Source: Pedobacter sp.
GTDB taxonomy: Bacteria; Bacteroidota; Bacteroidia; Sphingobacteriales; Sphingobacteriaceae
NCBI GenBank assembly: GCA_030149995.1
Contig: JASLGV010000017.1
Coordinates: forward strand, 1 to 7,153
Direction: 5' to 3'
DNA length: 7,153 bases
Positions within the stretch are counted from its first letter, which is position 1. Every line of letters begins with the position of its first letter. The translations under genes were made by a program, and so were the position numbers. Below are positions 6,506 through 7,153 of the stretch, in pieces. A model generated the notes under the pieces. It made no database searches, had not been told where the DNA came from, and worked only from the letters and a program-made list of their open reading frames with translations.

Positions 6506-6518
6506 TTTGTAACCGTTT
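6486..6518 (-). terminator. Terminator of the cytochrome c gene, overlapping its 3' end
   Basis: On the minus strand AAACGGTTAC (6518-6509) pairs with GTAAACCGTTT (6498-6488), with one bulged A and a 10-nt loop, and the stem runs into a five-T tract (6490-6486). The stem includes the last codons and the stop codon (6497-6495) of the cytochrome gene. It is interleaved with the rnpB promoter. Confidence 0.7.
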
Positions 6519-6917
6519 GGTAACATCTTTATAGTGAACAAAGCCTTGTTTGTTGCCAAAAGAATTGGTTATGTAAACCATTACCTGTGCTACATCAATA
6601 TCGGCAAGTTCTGGAAATGCCGGCATTTTTTCGTGGTAGGTTTTTCCGTGTATTTCGATGGGTTCATCTAAACCGTTCTTAATAATACAGGCAAGGCGAT
6701 CTTTGTTGTTTTTAAGAAAAAGGGTATCTGTAAGGGGGGGAGCGAGCGCACCCAGTCCTTCTCCTGTGGCACCATGGCAGTTCTGGCATTTACTTTCGTA
6801 AATGGTTTTGCCGTTTGAAAGATAATTTTGCAAATCGATCTGCTCCTGGCTCTGGCAGGAAACAATAACCGCCATAATCGATGTGACAAAAAGAACGGTG
6901 ATGATAATTTTACGCAT
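6495..6917 (-). CDS. Monoheme c-type cytochrome, predicted lipoprotein
   Basis: The 140-residue protein starts with a signal peptide (MRKIII followed by a hydrophobic stretch) ending in a lipobox-like IVSC, so C21 is the likely lipidated residue and the protein should be anchored facing the periplasm. The class I cytochrome c domain has heme-binding CQNCH (44-48), then GATGEGLGALAPPL, and M98 in EKMPAF as the probable distal iron ligand. It ends with a short basic tail containing an extra Cys (C139). It likely carries electrons in or near the respiratory chain. The SCO protein gene lies 86 bp upstream on the same strand, which suggests a link to cytochrome oxidase or nitrous oxide/copper enzyme assembly, but the partner oxidase is outside the window. 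A run of seven C lies in the APPL codons; the frame is intact. Confidence 0.92.
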   Translation of the reverse strand: MRKIIITVLFVTSIMAVIVSCQSQEQIDLQNYLSNGKTIYESKCQNCHGATGEGLGALAPPLTDTLFLKNNKDRLACIIKNGLDEPIEIHGKTYHEKMPAFPELADIDVAQVMVYITNSFGNKQGFVHYKDVTKRLQNCK

Positions 6918-6935
6918 GGTTATTGAAAAGATAAA

Positions 6936-6991
6936 TTAACCACAGATAAGAAAGTTTGAAGTTGTTTTCGATACCATCCATCTGTGGTTAA
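6936..6991. repeat. Perfect 12-bp inverted repeat between SCO and cytochrome genes
   Basis: TTAACCACAGAT (6936-6947) and ATCTGTGGTTAA (6980-6991) are exact reverse complements separated by 32 bp. The arms contain the same CCACAGA word as the elements at 4328 and 4509, so this is probably a member of the same intergenic repeat family. In the transcript it would form a long-loop hairpin; the T tract after it is poor, so terminator activity is doubtful. Confidence 0.75.
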
Positions 6992-7003
6992 AAAATAAAA
7001 GTT

Positions 7004-7153
7004 TTACTTTTTGTACTCAGCCAGTAAAACAGGAATATCCTTTTTCAGCTGTTCTACCTGCTCTGGTTTGGTTCCATCATAGGCACCGCGTATGCGTCTG
7101 TCTTTATCAACTAAAACCAGATACCCCTGGTGGATATAACCATCTATGGCTGT
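7004..7153 (-). CDS. SCO1/SenC family copper protein, C-terminal fragment
   Basis: The last 49 codons and the TAA stop (7006-7004) are visible; the rest lies beyond the right edge. The fragment contains YIHQGYLVLVDKDRRIRG followed by AYDGT, the typical end of SCO-family thioredoxin-fold proteins: a copper-ligand-type histidine, then the LVDKDxxIRGxYDGT strand-turn motif. SCO proteins are membrane-anchored and deliver copper to, or reduce, the CuA centre of cytochrome oxidase subunit II. The CxxxC copper motif would be upstream and cannot be checked here. The neighbouring downstream gene on the same strand is a cytochrome c, which fits a respiratory role. The 3' end is complete. Confidence 0.85.
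   Translation of the reverse strand, partial: TAIDGYIHQGYLVLVDKDRRIRGAYDGTKPEQVEQLKKDIPVLLAEYKK

Noticed and set aside
6734..6740. Run of seven G (seven C in the coding strand) as a phase-variation tract in the cytochrome gene
   Set aside because: The frame is intact, the tract encodes the family motif APPL, and the run is short. A T8 run at 2623-2630 in the ClC gene was dismissed likewise.
1..7153. CRISPR array, transposase, integrase, tRNA, toxin-antitoxin or defence system
   Set aside because: Both strands were read for direct repeat arrays, tRNA-like arms and mobile-element genes; none were seen, and all sizeable frames are housekeeping or regulatory genes.

Overview
The window looks like ordinary chromosomal DNA from a member of the Bacteroidota, most likely a Sphingobacteriaceae such as Pedobacter. 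This is inferred from several things seen together. Promoter -7 elements match TAnnTTTG. Start codons lack Shine-Dalgarno sequences. There is a TlpA-type thioredoxin with a helical N-terminal part, a SCO protein next to a lipoprotein cytochrome c, and degenerate CACAGA/TCTGTG intergenic repeats. No tool search was possible, so the genus is a guess.

Left part, + strand. The window opens inside a TlpA/ResA-like thiol-disulfide oxidoreductase (1-680). A 104-bp spacer with a candidate promoter and three 11-bp-phased TTAA repeats precedes a PhoB/OmpR-type response regulator (785-1474), which ends at a strong intrinsic terminator (1498-1528). A spacer with two palindromic structures and a perfect -7 element leads to an RluA-family pseudouridine synthase that must start at TTG (1660-2382). 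Only 35 bp later comes a ClC-type chloride channel/transporter with a C-terminal CBS pair (2418-4208).

Middle. The 384-bp gap 4209-4592 holds no gene. It carries degenerate Bacteroidota-style intergenic repeats and ends in a hairpin that can act as a terminator in both directions between the ClC gene and the convergent gene.

Right part, - strand. In transcription order this contains the end of a SCO1/SenC copper protein (7004-7153), a 12-bp inverted repeat, a monoheme c-type cytochrome lipoprotein (6495-6917), the RNase P RNA gene rnpB (about 6093-6471) and an NtrC/AtoC-like sigma-54-dependent response regulator (4593-5999). The cytochrome terminator hairpin and the rnpB promoter are interleaved over the last codons of the cytochrome gene. 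SCO and the cytochrome probably belong to a respiratory/cytochrome oxidase locus that continues beyond the right edge. The two response regulators have no histidine kinase beside them here.

I found no CRISPR array, transposase, tRNA, phage gene or defence system, and nothing that amounts to a new multi-gene system. The observations most worth checking are the phased repeats before the response regulator, the residue changes in the ClC protein, the interlocked terminator/promoter at rnpB, and the unusual L15 loop of the RNase P RNA.
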